DNA of 29,355 nt from Pelomyxa schiedti (lineage: Eukaryota > Evosea > Pelobiontida > Pelomyxidae). The DNA is taken from assembly GCA_020536535.1 (NCBI GenBank), contig JAHLWZ010001011.1, positions 1-29,355 of the forward strand, in the 5' to 3' direction. Made by a program: the position numbers and the translations under genes. The notes beneath the pieces were generated by a model. That model was not told the DNA's origin. It did not search any database and saw only the letters and a list, made by a program, of their open reading frames with translations. Positions 10,461 to 20,796 of the stretch are shown here, piece by piece; positions within the stretch are counted from its first letter, which is position 1, and every line of letters starts with the position of its first letter.

Positions 10461-12393
10461 ATGATGCATCATCTGAGTGAGTACCTTCACGGGGTTGGGA
10501 AGGCTGTGGTGCACGTGTGGGCTGCAGGGGCCGTGGAGAGCCACCGAAGGGAGCCGGATTGTGGGACGGCGGCGCGCGGGGGGCCGGCCATGAGGCTGTT
10601 CCGAGAGGCCAGGCGTGGGCCACAGTGCGTTGACGTGGCGTTAATGCGCGGTGGCGACCGGCGGGGAGCCATTATGGGTGAAGGCGGTGGCTACGCCGCG
10701 GCCACGAACAAGGGCGTCGACGACGTTGTTGTTGCTGTGAGGCATTTTGGGAATGATGGGACAATTGAGTGTATGCAGTGATTTTAGCTTGTAAAGTTGG
10801 TTATGTTCTTATTTTATTTTTAATTTTGTTTTTTACATTTGCGTATCACACTCTCTCGTTGCTGGCTTGTTTTCACCTTGGTATTAATTTTTCCAAAGGT
10901 GCGGAAGTTTGTATCAAGGTACCGGTGTGCCTGTTCCTTCCACAGTCAGGAGAATTTGCAACGTTGGTTACAGTGAATGATGACTGCTCTGCAATTGTAA
11001 ACAACTATTGACAACTTTGCTCCTGGGTTGGTGACTACTATGCAGGTTCAACTGCTCCTCCATCCTGATTCACGGACCGACATCACGCGGGAGATAACCC
11101 AAAACCCAGGGGGCAATTCCATTGAGACCGCGCCTATAAATGTTCTGGAATCAAATCCTTCTACGGTTACTTTGAGGTGCCGATTCTGTACCTCAAGAAT
11201 ACAGCACACCCTGTTTCTGGTTGATATACTTCACCACTTTACTTGGCTGTACACACTTTTTTCTTCTTCCAGCGCATTCGCTCTTTGCCATCTCTGTACT
11301 GGGAGGAGCTTTCTGACATGTGGTTTTGCGATCATCCTCATGCACAGTCACACCCTCACGAAACTTGCACTTCATCTCAGACGCATCATGGAATTGCTGC
11401 TCGGGGGGATTTGCTTGTTGGGGCGATGGAAGTAGTAATTAAAGGAGATTGCCTACAATCATGCGAACTTGACAGCACCGTTCTTCCTCCTCACAAGGTT
11501 AATTCTCTCTCTAAACTTTTAAGTTTACCATGTTGCCAGATGAATAGTCCCTCGAATCTCCCAGTAGCCTTACGATGTTCTGCTTGCTGGCACCTGCTTG
11601 GATTCCTATTCACTGAGTCGATGAGGGAAGCTGCTACCAACTTGAGCGAGAGTGATATCCATTTGTTCCCTCATTACCTCACAACGTCTGCTACACAAGA
11701 TATGGATGAAAATATGTTCCGGTTAGCTCCCCTTCTCATGAAATAAAACACTCAATACACATATAGAAAGTATTCCCTTGAGACCTATTGTGCCAACTTT
11801 TTGCGATCTACTACACAGTCACATGCATGTTACAAATACAGACTTGTGGATCAGAGTCTCACAAATGTGTATTCACTAGTAAGAATTCCCATTCCGTGCT
11901 TCCAGCTTACTGGCTTCCAGATCACTGTTATGAATACCAATATGAGTATACAAGCTAACAGCTTGATACCGCCATCCGACCCCCAATGTGAGCTTTTTCT
12001 CATCATTCTAAATGTAACTGCCGCTCCAAGGTGTGTTCCCATGCGTGAAGCTATTGTATCAGGTTTGTGTGCCATCAACACCTCAGGCAAGCCAGTAGTG
12101 TTCCTCCAGCGGTCTTTAATTTTCTCACACAGTAACAAACAAACAAACAACGCCAGGAATATACAACTATGGTCAGAAGGTAAAGTAGAGAACCTGGCAC
12201 TCATGGAAGAAGAATGCGTCGACCTCCTGCACATACTTCGAGGTATTATTACCGCTCATTTCCCCCAATGCATGGCATGTTACTCACTACACCCAAAAAA
12301 AATTCAGCCAGCACGGCATGCCTGCCGCCGATATGCCGTTCCTCTCCCCTCTCCGCGTCCTCGTGCGTTGGTTACCTCCGTCTCTCATTGTGA
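10461..12393 (+). CDS. UBE3D: UBE3D-type HECT-like E3 ubiquitin ligase (E2-binding)
   Basis: Exons: 10461-10770, 10899-10996, 11046-11219, 11273-11497, 11540-11721, 11767-11866, 11921-12242, 12308-12393; about 498 aa, phases consistent. UBE3D (HECT_2 family) binds the E2 UBE2C and acts as an unconventional E3 (family knowledge). Seen: a Cys pair LRCRFC, the hallmark RIRSLPSLYWEELSDMWFCD, GIAARGDLLVG, a second Cys pair ALRCSACWHLLGF, SDIHLFPHYLTT, KYSLETYCANFLRS, ITVMNTNMSI, and a C-terminus ending in CVGYLRLSL. Order and motifs fit UBE3D although sequence is divergent. The first exon (AVESHRREPDCG...) is GC-rich and not recognised. Bases 12031-12124 are open in frame but may contain an intron. 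It follows two other ubiquitin-type genes on the same strand. Family call fairly sure; orthology less so. Confidence 0.72.
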
Positions 12394-12584
12394 TGGTGTG
12401 GTGCCATCTAATTTCCCAATTTTGTACTGCCTTGATCTCTTTTTTTCGGAGCAACCCCGTTTCTTCTCACAGACAACGAAAAGGAGGAAAACACACAAAA
12501 AAGTTTCGAAACAAACAGAAGAGAAAACAAAACAAAACAACAAACGAAAAACAAACAGTTTGACGACGAGCGACGATCGAGGCG

Positions 12585-13696
12585 ATGAACGCGTGGGCGA
12601 TACTCAAGAAGATCCGGGTGACGTATGTCGTAGACTGGGTGATCTGGGGAATGATTTTGGCTCTGGGTCTTGGGTATTGTCATTCCTGATCTTCACGTCT
12701 CTGTCTCACCAGTGGCTCTTTTTTTTTTTCTTTCCCCTCGTGCTTGTACGGCAGATTGGGACTGCTGAAGCCGCATGTGAACGATTTGCCGTTACCTACG
12801 GATGATCCCACTGACAACCCCAACTTTATGTACCCCTATCACGAGAATACAGTGCCGTCCTGGGCTGCCGTAGTTGTTGGCTTTGGGTAATAGCCATTTT
12901 ACATATTTTTATTTTCATGCGCTGTTTACAGTCATTTGTTAACAAAATACTTGCACAGGAGTTCAGCTGTGGCTGTGATTGCCGCCCAGGCTTTTATGAG
13001 GAGCTTGCATGATGTACACCATGGATTCCTTTCATTGCTGGAATGCGCCGGAATCCATATGTGCTTTGTTTCCGCTGGAAAAGCTTTTGCTGGCCGGTAC
13101 CGCCCCCATTACTTGGCACTGTTGGCCATGGTTCAGGCGGACCACTCCACCAGCAGCCAAGTGGCAGCGGACAAGGACTTGTGGGAAGGAATGAGGAGTT
13201 TCCCGAGTGGTCACTCTGCTGTTGCCTTTGCAGGTCTCGCTTGGCTGAGCTTGTACTTGGCAGGAAAGTTCAAGTGCGTCTATCATTCCTAACGTAATGG
13301 TGCAAAGGGACACTCATAGCCAACCCTAGGGTCTTCTCACCAAAAGGAGGAGAATCATGGAAGACAGTCATTTGCGGCCTACCACTCATGGCAGCCTGGA
13401 TTATCGCAATAACACGCACTAGGGACTACCACCATAACTTCTCGGATATTATGTGTGGTGCCTTTATTGGAATTGCTTGTGCCATAGTAGCGTACTTCAA
13501 CTTCTACCACTCTCTCCTGAGTGAAAACTGTCACCTACCCAAAGTACTTTTAGCTTCCACGGTCAAAATCAACACTAACGAACCACAGACACGGGACAAA
13601 AGACTGTGCCATAACTGGCTGAGCGAAGAAGAAAATGACGAAGAGGCAAATATCCCAATGGACCCCACAAAACGAAGCGACGAAAACGGCGCATAA
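12585..13696 (+). CDS. PAP2-family lipid phosphate phosphatase
   Basis: Exons: 12585-12673, 12755-12886, 12959-13273, 13330-13696; 300 aa, phases consistent. It dephosphorylates lipid phosphates such as phosphatidate at membranes (family knowledge). All three PAP2 signature blocks are present: KAFAGRYRP (K-x6-RP), MRSFPSGHSAVAFAG (PSGH) and TRTRDYHHNFSDIM (R-x5-H-x3-D type). FMYPYHENTVPSWA is typical of the LPP/PAP2 branch. Hydrophobic segments include VDWVIWGMILALGLG, VICGLPLMAAWIIAI and CGAFIGIACAIVAYF, about six in all. The tail is acidic and Lys-rich. The start at 12585 gives a short cytosolic leader before the first membrane span. The upstream gene ends at 12393; the downstream HAD gene converges, with stops only 29 bp apart. 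Confidence 0.93.
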
Positions 13697-13725
13697 ATGT
13701 GAATAGTAAAATTGTTTTGTATTCC

Positions 13726-15027
13726 TCACAATTTGGCAAACAACAAGTCCAGTGAAGGAATAACAAAATCTGGGCACTGTAGTTGGGGTAATCCTCCTAC
13801 AAGTGATAACTGTTGAAAATGTTGGTTAAAGAAAAGGAATTGTCTGGCTACCTTTGAGATTAAATTCTGGTCATTTAGGTCATAGGAGTCAGTGGGTGCG
13901 GGTCTGTGTTGTTCGAACTTTTCTCTCAGCACGTCAAGTTCTCGTGTGGAAGTTACACCAGTAAGAACAAGCAAGCTTCGTGTTTTACACACACGAGCAA
14001 ACTGGGGATATATTAGATATTAAGTAAAAGAAGAGAAAACAAAATACTGGGATATCAGTGTGTACACTGTCACCAATAACAAGAGTCCGGGACCGTGTAG
14101 TTGCATTGTCTGGGATACCAAGCTGGGAATAGATCAGGGGAAGAATGGTCGGTAACGGTTTTCCAATAATAATAGGCTGGCGCTTAGAACCAGTGGCAAC
14201 GGCAGCTACCAGAGACCCGCTCCCTGGAAAAAGTGCCTTTTGTGTGGGGAAAACCGGATCTGTATTGGCCGCAATAAATGCTGCACGGGGATTCTGCGCA
14301 TGTATGCATGTATACGCAAGCTTATTAAATGTGGCACCACGGTATAGTCCGACTACGACTGCTTGAACTTCAGGCGAGGCAGATAGTACAGAGAGCTCTG
14401 AGAGGGGAAGTGTTGGGGGATTGAAAGGTTTGTATCCAATACTTTGAAGCTCATGGTTTAACCCTAAAAAATGTTGCATATTTTGTAAAAGGATTTTGTT
14501 AATGGATACAAAGAGTACAAACCTTCTTCCCCAAATACAAGAATTGACGAACCCATAGGAATACGTAGAACATCACGTATATACATTGCAGTTCCCCAAG
14601 CTGTGTTGTAGGCGTCCTCATACTTACAAGAAGGAATCCCAATATCGACCAAGGTTTGGTGAAGTTGTGCTCTTAGATGATTCAGGTTATTTGTAGGCAG
14701 GAATACTCAAATCATTCTCCTCTTGTGAAGGTCGAAAATAGGCGAAAAAAGGAAAGAAACAGCACTAAAGCAAACCTTGAACGTGTACTGTTGTTTGACA
14801 AAAAAATAACTTTCTTTCCGGCTCGATACAACATGTCAGTGAGATGTCTCACTCCAGGGAGTCTGTTGTTTATACAGTGAGAAAACAAACAAAAAAACAA
14901 AAAAAAAAAAAAGGGAAGACAGAATGTACATTTGTCCACCTCTCCATATCACACCATCACAGTCGAATACGAACGTGTCTATCTCCGACATAAGCTCCCG
15001 AAACCGACCACTGGACAGGAACTCCAT
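13726..15027 (-). CDS. HAD phosphatase, PGP/PDXP (p-nitrophenylphosphatase) family
   Basis: Exons: 15027-14930, 14862-14776, 14671-14523, 14463-14048, 14001-13852, 13809-13726; 327 aa (human PGP is 321). Motif I is FVFDCDGVIW, motif II FLSNNSTRS, the conserved Lys is in IIIGKPLP, and motif IV is VIGDSVHTDI. GVRHLTDMLYRAGKKVIF and the C-terminal LLVLTGVTS and PDFVIPSL are also typical. The large C2 cap lies between motif II and the Lys. Family members hydrolyse 2-phosphoglycolate, glycerol-3-phosphate or pyridoxal phosphate in the cytosol; which substrate applies here I cannot tell. Intron 13810-13851 is optional by frame (42 nt, no stop), but it has a TTAAC branch motif and typical length. 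The ATG at 15027 lies 76 bp from the divergent SPRY gene. Confidence 0.9.
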
Positions 15028-15103
15028 CACCAGAAAAGTTTTTGCGTAATGAAGGAATTATTGTTTTGGTGCTTTCTCGTTCGTACCACCTTAAGCGAAC
15101 TAA
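15028..15103. promoter_or_regulatory. 76-bp shared divergent promoter region (HAD / SPRY genes)
   Basis: Only 76 bp separate the two divergent ATGs, so both promoters and 5' leaders must fit here or extend into coding sequence. I see no canonical TATA box or repeated element. Confidence 0.5.
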
Positions 15104-16224
15104 ATGAGCTTGGCACGCTTGGCTGGTTCACTTAAGAAATTGTTGTCGTCACCAACAACAGCAACTGCAACAGAGCCTAACACAACTGAAACAACTCAGC
15201 ATAGGTCAGAGTTGTCCCCAACTCCAGGGATACTGCAAAAAACCAAACAGCCAGTCACCTCCAGGAAAAACTGGGTTGGCGTGTGTGTGTGCGTGCTGGT
15301 CGGGTGCACGAGGGAAACAGCGATGTTTGGACCTGGCAAGTGCATGTGGGCTCTGGTGCCTGTCTTCATTGTAAAGGAAATTCTGCTCCTGATAAAACCA
15401 AACCAGGTTGGTTGTGCCAATCGCAATCAACATGGCACCTAGCCTACTATGTTGTGTCACTTCTTGGAAAAAAACAGCCGCAGGTAATTATGCAATGTTA
15501 GGAAAAATTCTGGCCAAACACGGGATTCAAACTGTCTGATGCTAAGAAATCGGCAACCAAATTGGGACCTAGTTATGGGTAATGTATCCCTCTTAAATCA
15601 CAAATCACGTATTCTATGTGCTCATTTTCTGCAGATATGGCTGGATTCTATCAGGACAATTTGACCTACCAGATGGATCAGGACTTGACCTGTCAGCACC
15701 TTCCAGCTCACTTGGCTGCGCTACTAACTGGGACATTATTCCTCCAGATAAAATCAGACCCAGAAATCCTGACAATCAAACGTTGGGGCCAGAAATGGTA
15801 TCTAGGAGGTAACTTTCCTTTGGTACCATGGTGCACACTCACAGAAAAAAGGTGCTACAAAACCATGTGGAGGGGGACTGGTGGTGCCCCAATGGGTTTG
15901 CTTGGCTGTAACAAGGTCTTCCCAAATACTTTTTCATTTTGTGGCTCTTTTGAGGACCGGCCAGAAGGTTGCCTCTACTGGGTGGTTGTGAACACTTACA
16001 CTGGGGGGTGGGGTGCAAGAAGAGATCCCTTGGTGGTAGTACCAGCACACTGTAAAAGACCAACACAACAGCTTGGAGCAGAATTCACTGTTGAGGTGGA
16101 TTTAGAGGCTGGTACTGTTGAAATATTTCTGGATGGAATTTCACTTGGTCAGCCTCTCACCCTTCCAAGGTTACTTCCAAATTCAATGATACTATGTACT
16201 CACAAGAAACAGGGTTTCACCTAA
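15104..16224 (+). CDS. SPRY-like domain protein
   Basis: Model: 15104-15274, 15313-15453 (or 15450), 15502-15578, 15635-15797, 15845-15907, 15955-16224; about 294 aa, all phases consistent. After a Ser/Thr-rich N-terminus comes a Cys-containing segment (CLHCKGNSAPDK). The rest looks like one SPRY/concanavalin-like fold: FKLSDAKKSATKLGPSYG, GCLYWVVVNTYTGGWGA, and the diagnostic second half GAEFTVEVDLEAGTVEIFLD followed by GISLGQPL. The end, ILCTHKKQGFT, sits where SPRY domains normally finish. SPRY domains bind protein partners; function here is unknown. The first intron (15275-15312) lacks a pyrimidine tract and is the weakest junction. A TKL kinase gene follows on the same strand; SPRY and TKL are fused in Dictyostelium SplA, but here I find a stop between them. 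Confidence 0.6.
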
Positions 16225-16650
16225 AGGTGAGAAAATATACTGGTATCATGCATGTTCCATTTGGGGTGCATCAGAAACAATCAAACTTGTTACCCACCCA
16301 CACTACTGGTCAGCTATTCGGTGGCTTTCTTAATTAGAAGATACTACAAATTCAAATAGTGCCTCCCACCTCAGTCACTGTAAGAACTAGACAAAAGGCC
16401 AAATTCACATGAAAAAAAAGTAGAACCCGCAAAAAAAGCCGGAATCTTTTACCGCTCAGTGATCACAAATGACACCACAATTCCCCTGCATGTAATAGTT
16501 GATGCCAACCAGATCTCGCCTCCCTTTTTTGAGTTTTTAAATTGTCTTTATTCGCGATCTTTCCTTTCGTCGTCGGCGCGGTGCAAACCTTTGAAGGTTC
16601 TATTCGTTGAGGCCTCTGGTACAACGACACCTACAGTAGGATCATAACTT
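16225..16650. other. Intergenic gap, SPRY gene to kinase gene
   Basis: 426 bp between the SPRY-gene stop and the kinase-gene ATG. Open stretches exist (for example 16459-16647), but none has good splice signals joining either neighbour, and none looks protein-like. No AATAAA was found for the upstream gene. It is treated as 3' UTR plus promoter; a missed exon linking the two genes cannot be fully excluded. Confidence 0.4.
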
Positions 16651-19386
16651 ATGAGTAGCGTGTGTTCGTGCGGTGCTGTTTTAGCCGGATCGTACAAGTT
16701 TTGTACTGGTGCGTTTTTCTTTTTTTTTTCCCCCCTCTTTCTCTTGTTGGTGCATGTAATCTACACGAAGCGCCGCTTGTCGCACTGACTTGAAGTTTTT
16801 CTGTAAAATAACGAATAAATAATGCCACTGTAGCATGTGGGCAGGCAAAGAAACCACCAAAGACATCCATAACAAGTGTTACATCAACCACTCCTACACC
16901 TCCACTTTCAAGCAGACCACGGAATGACAGTGGAGGTCCCCCACCAGCACCAGCACCACCACCAAGACTTCTCAAACCTGCAGAAAAACGTGCCATCCCC
17001 ACACTACCAACATCTACAGTTTCGATTACGACATCAACCACTGCCTCTTCTGGGAGGTGCACGAGCCCCGCTAGTCCTGCTCTTGCTTCTCCCCATTCAC
17101 CAAAACCATTTATTGTTCATACTGAGACCGCTTCTGTATCATCCCCAACCCCACCACACTCCCTTAGTGCTGCTCATAATGCGAGCCAGTCTGACCTCAA
17201 GAGGAACAGGGTATCTGGTTGGTTTCCTTCCTGTATTATTGCTATACTGACACCCACAACAAGCGGCGGTATCTTCTCATAAAGATTCCAACAAAGACCC
17301 CAATGGATTTGGGTGGATAGTGAACCCTTCCGAGGTTGGTGCACCTAATATAACCTCATTTTGATGGCAAAAGATGTGCCCTGTGTGCAATAAAGAAGTG
17401 TCACCTTCAGACGAGAAAGTAGTTATTGGAGGGAAAGGTACAGAAACAAACTTTATTCCAGTTCGTGACAGTACTCAGAGCACCATCGAGCTTGTTGGAA
17501 AACCAGGGATAGCCCTGAAAGTACACCAAGCCCAGAAGGTTGCAATGTAATTTACCTCTTCATTCCTGAATTCTCTCAGCACACCCCAAATTTGGTAAAC
17601 CTAGTTCGATTCGACCGCGTAGTATGAATTGCAACGCATTAGCAAATGGGGGTTCTGGGACAGGGCTATCTGGTTCCAATGGTTGTTCTTTTGATGGAAC
17701 ACTATGTCAAACTCATTTTTGATAGAGTGCATTAAACTCAAACCTGTAAAAGCCCTGCCATCTGCACCCCAACCGCATGTACAACCCACAGCTACAAGCA
17801 CGCCAACTCCTACTCCAGCACCAACCCCAGCACCACCTATTCCAACACCCACGCCATCTACCCCTATCACTGCTCCACAAACCTCATCTCCGCCTCCTGT
17901 CCTTTCAACCTCTGCAGCAGAACCCAAGGCCAAAGGGGGGTTAGGATTGGGAAAACTCACGTCATTCATACAAGGCAAGGATCCAACATATGAAGAAAAG
18001 GACAAACTGAAGGAAAAATCGTTCAAGAAAGCATTACTCTCTCCAGAAAGCATCACGTTACAGTGTATGCATATTCACCACTATTTTTGAGGTAATTTTT
18101 TTTTAGCCGTGCTTGGAGAGGGAGCCAATGGAATTGGTCAGTGCGTAAACAAACTGCATTTCTCTCTCCAGACACCACACTCTTCATAGAGACCTTTTCT
18201 TTCGCTATTACTTACTTGAGATAGTACACAAAGCTACTTACAAAGACGGAGTGGTTGCTGTCAAGATGCTAAAATATGTGGAGTATTTTACTCAAGAGCA
18301 ACGAGATGAGTTTATCCGTGAAGTGTCATTATTAAAACAAATCAAAGATGCCCACATAGTGTAAGCACGCACGCCCTTACAACCTCTGAGGCCTTCCAGA
18401 AAATTTGTGGGAATGGTTATCACTGAAGATAAGCTCTGGTTGGTAACAGAATTCGTGGGAGGTGGGACTCTTAAAAGTGCACTTCAAAGAGAACCACTTG
18501 CACTGAAAGTAAAAGTAAAAATCGCTTTGGATGCAGCAATGGGGATAGAAGCACTTCACGCTCACAAAATCATTCACAGGTTAGCCTTGTGGGTTTTTTT
18601 TTCACATTTCCTAATAGCATCAACAAAAACAGAGATGTGAAGAGTGACAATCTAGTACTTTTTCACCACTAAAAAAAAAAGTATAACACTTATTAGTTGG
18701 TTGCCTCTCTTTCAGTCGATACACCCACCACAGTCAAATTAACAGGTGCATCCTTTTTCTGTATGTTTAGTGTTTTGTAACATCATCCAGATTTCGGGGT
18801 AACTCTCACTCCCCACCATTCGTATTCGTCTCTTATCATTTGCAGACAAGTAGAGTTATGAAAAGCAACAACCAAAAAGCTTATACGAAAGGTAATTGAT
18901 ACTTCTGGTAATTCATATTCTAAGGGCATTTTAGGAATAGGAACTCCTATCTGTATGTAATTCGCACATGAGGATACTCACTAACATTTCAATTCCATTT
19001 GATGAGACATGGCTCCAGAGCTTGTAAGTAACCCCTAAGAAATGCGCACCTTTATAACGGCAAACAGATACAAAATCAAAAATACAACAAAGCGGCAGAT
19101 GTTTTCAGGTTTCCCAATGTTTAATATCCCCGTGCAGTAACACCCCTCTAGTTTTGGCATACTCCTCTGGGAGATTCTTGCTCAAAAAGAACCCTACATT
19201 GAGTTCGAGAGCCCCTGGGCAGTTGCTTCGTTTGTTGTTGCAGGCAGCCGGTTGCCAATACCGACTGGGACTCCGCCGGACTTGCAGGCCATCGTGGACG
19301 CATGCTGGGCACAGGATCCTGCAACCCGCCCTACGATGTCCAAGGTTGCTGCCATGCTGCAAGCTTGTTTGAAGTCACTTCGGTGA
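16651..19386 (+). CDS. Zinc-ribbon / LIM-like / TKL protein kinase
   Basis: Eighteen exons, 619 aa: 16651-16708, 16834-17217, 17264-17334, 17374-17437, 17479-17538 (or 17520), 17580-17681, 17726-18064, 18107-18136, 18225-18360, 18400-18579, 18633-18654, 18697-18745, 18791-18798, 18846-18891, 18935-18952, 19007-19023, 19068-19108, 19152-19386. The N-terminus is a zinc ribbon, VCSCGAVLAGSYKFCTACG. Pro/Ser/Thr-rich linkers follow, then a half-LIM motif CPVC...HRAC whose second Cys pair is missing. The kinase domain is complete: LGEGANGIV, VAVKML, EFIREV (C-helix Glu), HRDVKSDN, DFG, GTPIYMAPEL, DVFSFGILLWEI and CWAQDPATRP. HRDVKSDN with the tyrosine-kinase-like C-lobe places it in the TKL group; Ser/Thr specificity is likely. 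Substrate unknown. Several kinase exons are micro-exons. Confidence 0.92.
18791..18798 (+). other. 8-nt micro-exon encoding the kinase DFG motif
   Basis: Flanked by introns 18746-18790 (45 nt, GTGCAT...CATCCAG) and 18799-18845 (47 nt, GTAACT...TTTGCAG). The exon ATTTCGGG supplies the last two bases of the DFG Asp codon, then Phe and Gly. Joining the neighbours gives TVKLT-DFG-TSRVMK, exactly the expected kinase sequence. Nearby exons are 17, 18 and 22 nt. Confidence 0.88.
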
Positions 19387-19389
19387 TCC

Positions 19390-19395
19390 AATAAA
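19390..19395 (+). terminator. Poly(A) signal of the kinase gene
   Basis: AATAAA begins 4 nt after the kinase stop codon. The convergent eL43 gene ends at 19555, so both 3' ends lie within about 170 bp. Confidence 0.55.
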
Positions 19396-19554
19396 ATACC
19401 TCTGGAGTCTACTATTCTCGCGTCTGTTACCTCTGTGACTTGCGCGTAACAATTAATTGCCACTGGTGATAATTTTCAGCTGTAAACACAGCACAGTAAA
19501 GAAAAGCAAAAATATTGTGTTCTATTAGCGCGGTAAAGACACAAGCAAGTTTCT

Positions 19555-20129
19555 CTAGTGAATCTCTTTGAGCTCTCTGAGACGGCGGATGGTGCTGCGT
19601 ACAGTGGCACCAGCGGTGGTACTATGTAAGACGTGGGGTGAGTACGTGAAGAATAAAAAGTGGTGTTGAGACTGTGAGTGAGATTTACCTTAGAATCCAT
19701 GCTCCACCGGCGATTGTTCTTCTGCAGGAATTGCAATGCCAAATGCCCAAAGCTTGTCTCTTGACGTTATCCTGGAGAATATGGTTAGCACCCAAGAGGT
19801 GGGACCAACATAAAGGAAAAGACCATACGAAGAAACAAACGAAAAATGAAGGGAAAAAACCAAAAGGTGGAGAGTTACCACAACAAAATTGTTAGGCACA
19901 AAACAAACGTAATGTATATTTAATTGATAAGGCACGGACCTTTCCGCAAAATGGGCAAGTGTATTTCGCGTGGGCGGCGGCTTCAATTTTCTTTGCCTGC
20001 TTCCTCAAACTAGCACCATATCGTGTGCCGTACTTGCCAACAATGCCTACCTTTTTTGTCCTCTTGGCCTACGAGATGTGGTTGGTCAGACCAACGCCAA
20101 TACGCCGCGAACCGTGTGGTACGTACCAT
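19555..20129 (-). CDS. RPL37A: 60S ribosomal protein eL43 (L37a)
   Basis: Exons: 20129-20127, 20068-19940, 19771-19689, 19621-19555; 93 aa (eL43 is usually 92). It is a large-subunit protein with a C4 zinc ribbon; here YTCPFCGK and WHCNSCRR. The start [20 protein letters not shown] and the end [17 protein letters not shown] are near-canonical, so identity is certain. The start codon alone forms the first coding exon (ATG followed at once by GTACGT). That layout is well known for ribosomal protein genes. Intron 2 (19772-19939) is 168 nt, three to four times the local norm, with two CTAAC motifs; I found no C/D or H/ACA snoRNA boxes in it. The start codon lies 76 bp from a divergent ATG at 20206. 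Confidence 0.97.
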
Positions 20130-20205
20130 GGATGTGACTGTCTTGGGTGGTGCGAATGGGAACGGAACGACGCGCGGTGTGAGATCAAGAATTTAAAGAA
20201 AAAAA

Positions 20206-20589
20206 ATGATTCGCCTCATTTCGGTCTTGGCAGTTGCTGGTTTAGCATTAGACCAAACGCAATTGGGCCCGGAGTTCTATTCTCCTGAGGCCTGAAACAT
20301 AAGAAGTCATTCAAACCAATATCTCGACGTTGCAAACACACTTTGTTCCTTGGTTCTTAACCCGTGTGGCACTCTCAGTGTGGCCTCTTCCCTGCTGTGG
20401 ATCTCCATCCTCTCCTTCGGGTTTCCAACACATCCACCGGAACCCGGAAAGGTTCACCTGCCTTTTCCCGAATTCCAACGGACAAGGAACTTTGTTTCGT
20501 CTAAATCAATGGAAGAAAAAAAATGTGATGTACCAACCAAATTCAACTCGGAGTTTGGACCAAAGCGGAAACAGCTCTGCATATTTTAG
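20206..20589 (+). CDS. Doubtful small ORF with signal-peptide-like start
   Basis: ATG at 20206 opens MIRLISVLAVAGLALDQTQL, which looks like a signal peptide, then stops at 20293. A GT at 20270 joined to the acceptor ending at 20378 (a TTAACC branch motif lies upstream) would continue in phase to GFPTHPPEPGKVHLPF and end KRKQLCIF at 20589. A competing frame runs to 20668 (FRVLCQWNCPETVT). I recognise neither and cannot choose. The position, 76 bp divergent from eL43, suggests a real transcript, but the structure is unproven. Confidence 0.25.
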
Positions 20590-20796
20590 GGTTCTGTGTC
20601 AATGGAACTGCCCCGAAACAGTTACCCCAAATAAGATCCACCTTAACAAACAGAAGTCTCACGACTAAGAAAAATTGCAGCCTTAATCCAAAAAACAACA
20701 AAACAGACACAAACAGGCAAAAAAGAAAGAAGGGGTCACAACACAACAACATCACAACAACACCCTCAAAATACATAAAAGTAACTCTAACGAACT

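Noticed and set aside
11801-12805. 334-codon plus-strand ORF as one protein
   Set aside because: It runs through splice sites of the UBE3D-like gene and past its stop, and overlaps the PAP2 start; the tail after 12243 is not protein-like.
13810-13851. Coding readthrough of the last HAD intron
   Set aside because: Open in frame, but it has donor, TTAAC branch and CAG acceptor with typical length; treated as intron, though either is possible.
15635-16224. SPRY and kinase as a single SplA-like fused gene
   Set aside because: The SPRY frame ends at a natural place (16224), and a fresh ATG with a zinc ribbon begins the kinase gene at 16651. I found no in-phase junction linking them.
17604-17625. 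tRNA T-loop-like sequence (GTTCGATTC)
   Set aside because: No acceptor stem or other arms around it; it lies in an exon of the kinase gene.
17682-17725. DGTLCQTHF as the end of a LIM domain
   Set aside because: The 44-nt segment has GT/AG ends, typical length and matching phase, so it is more likely intron; the resemblance may be chance.
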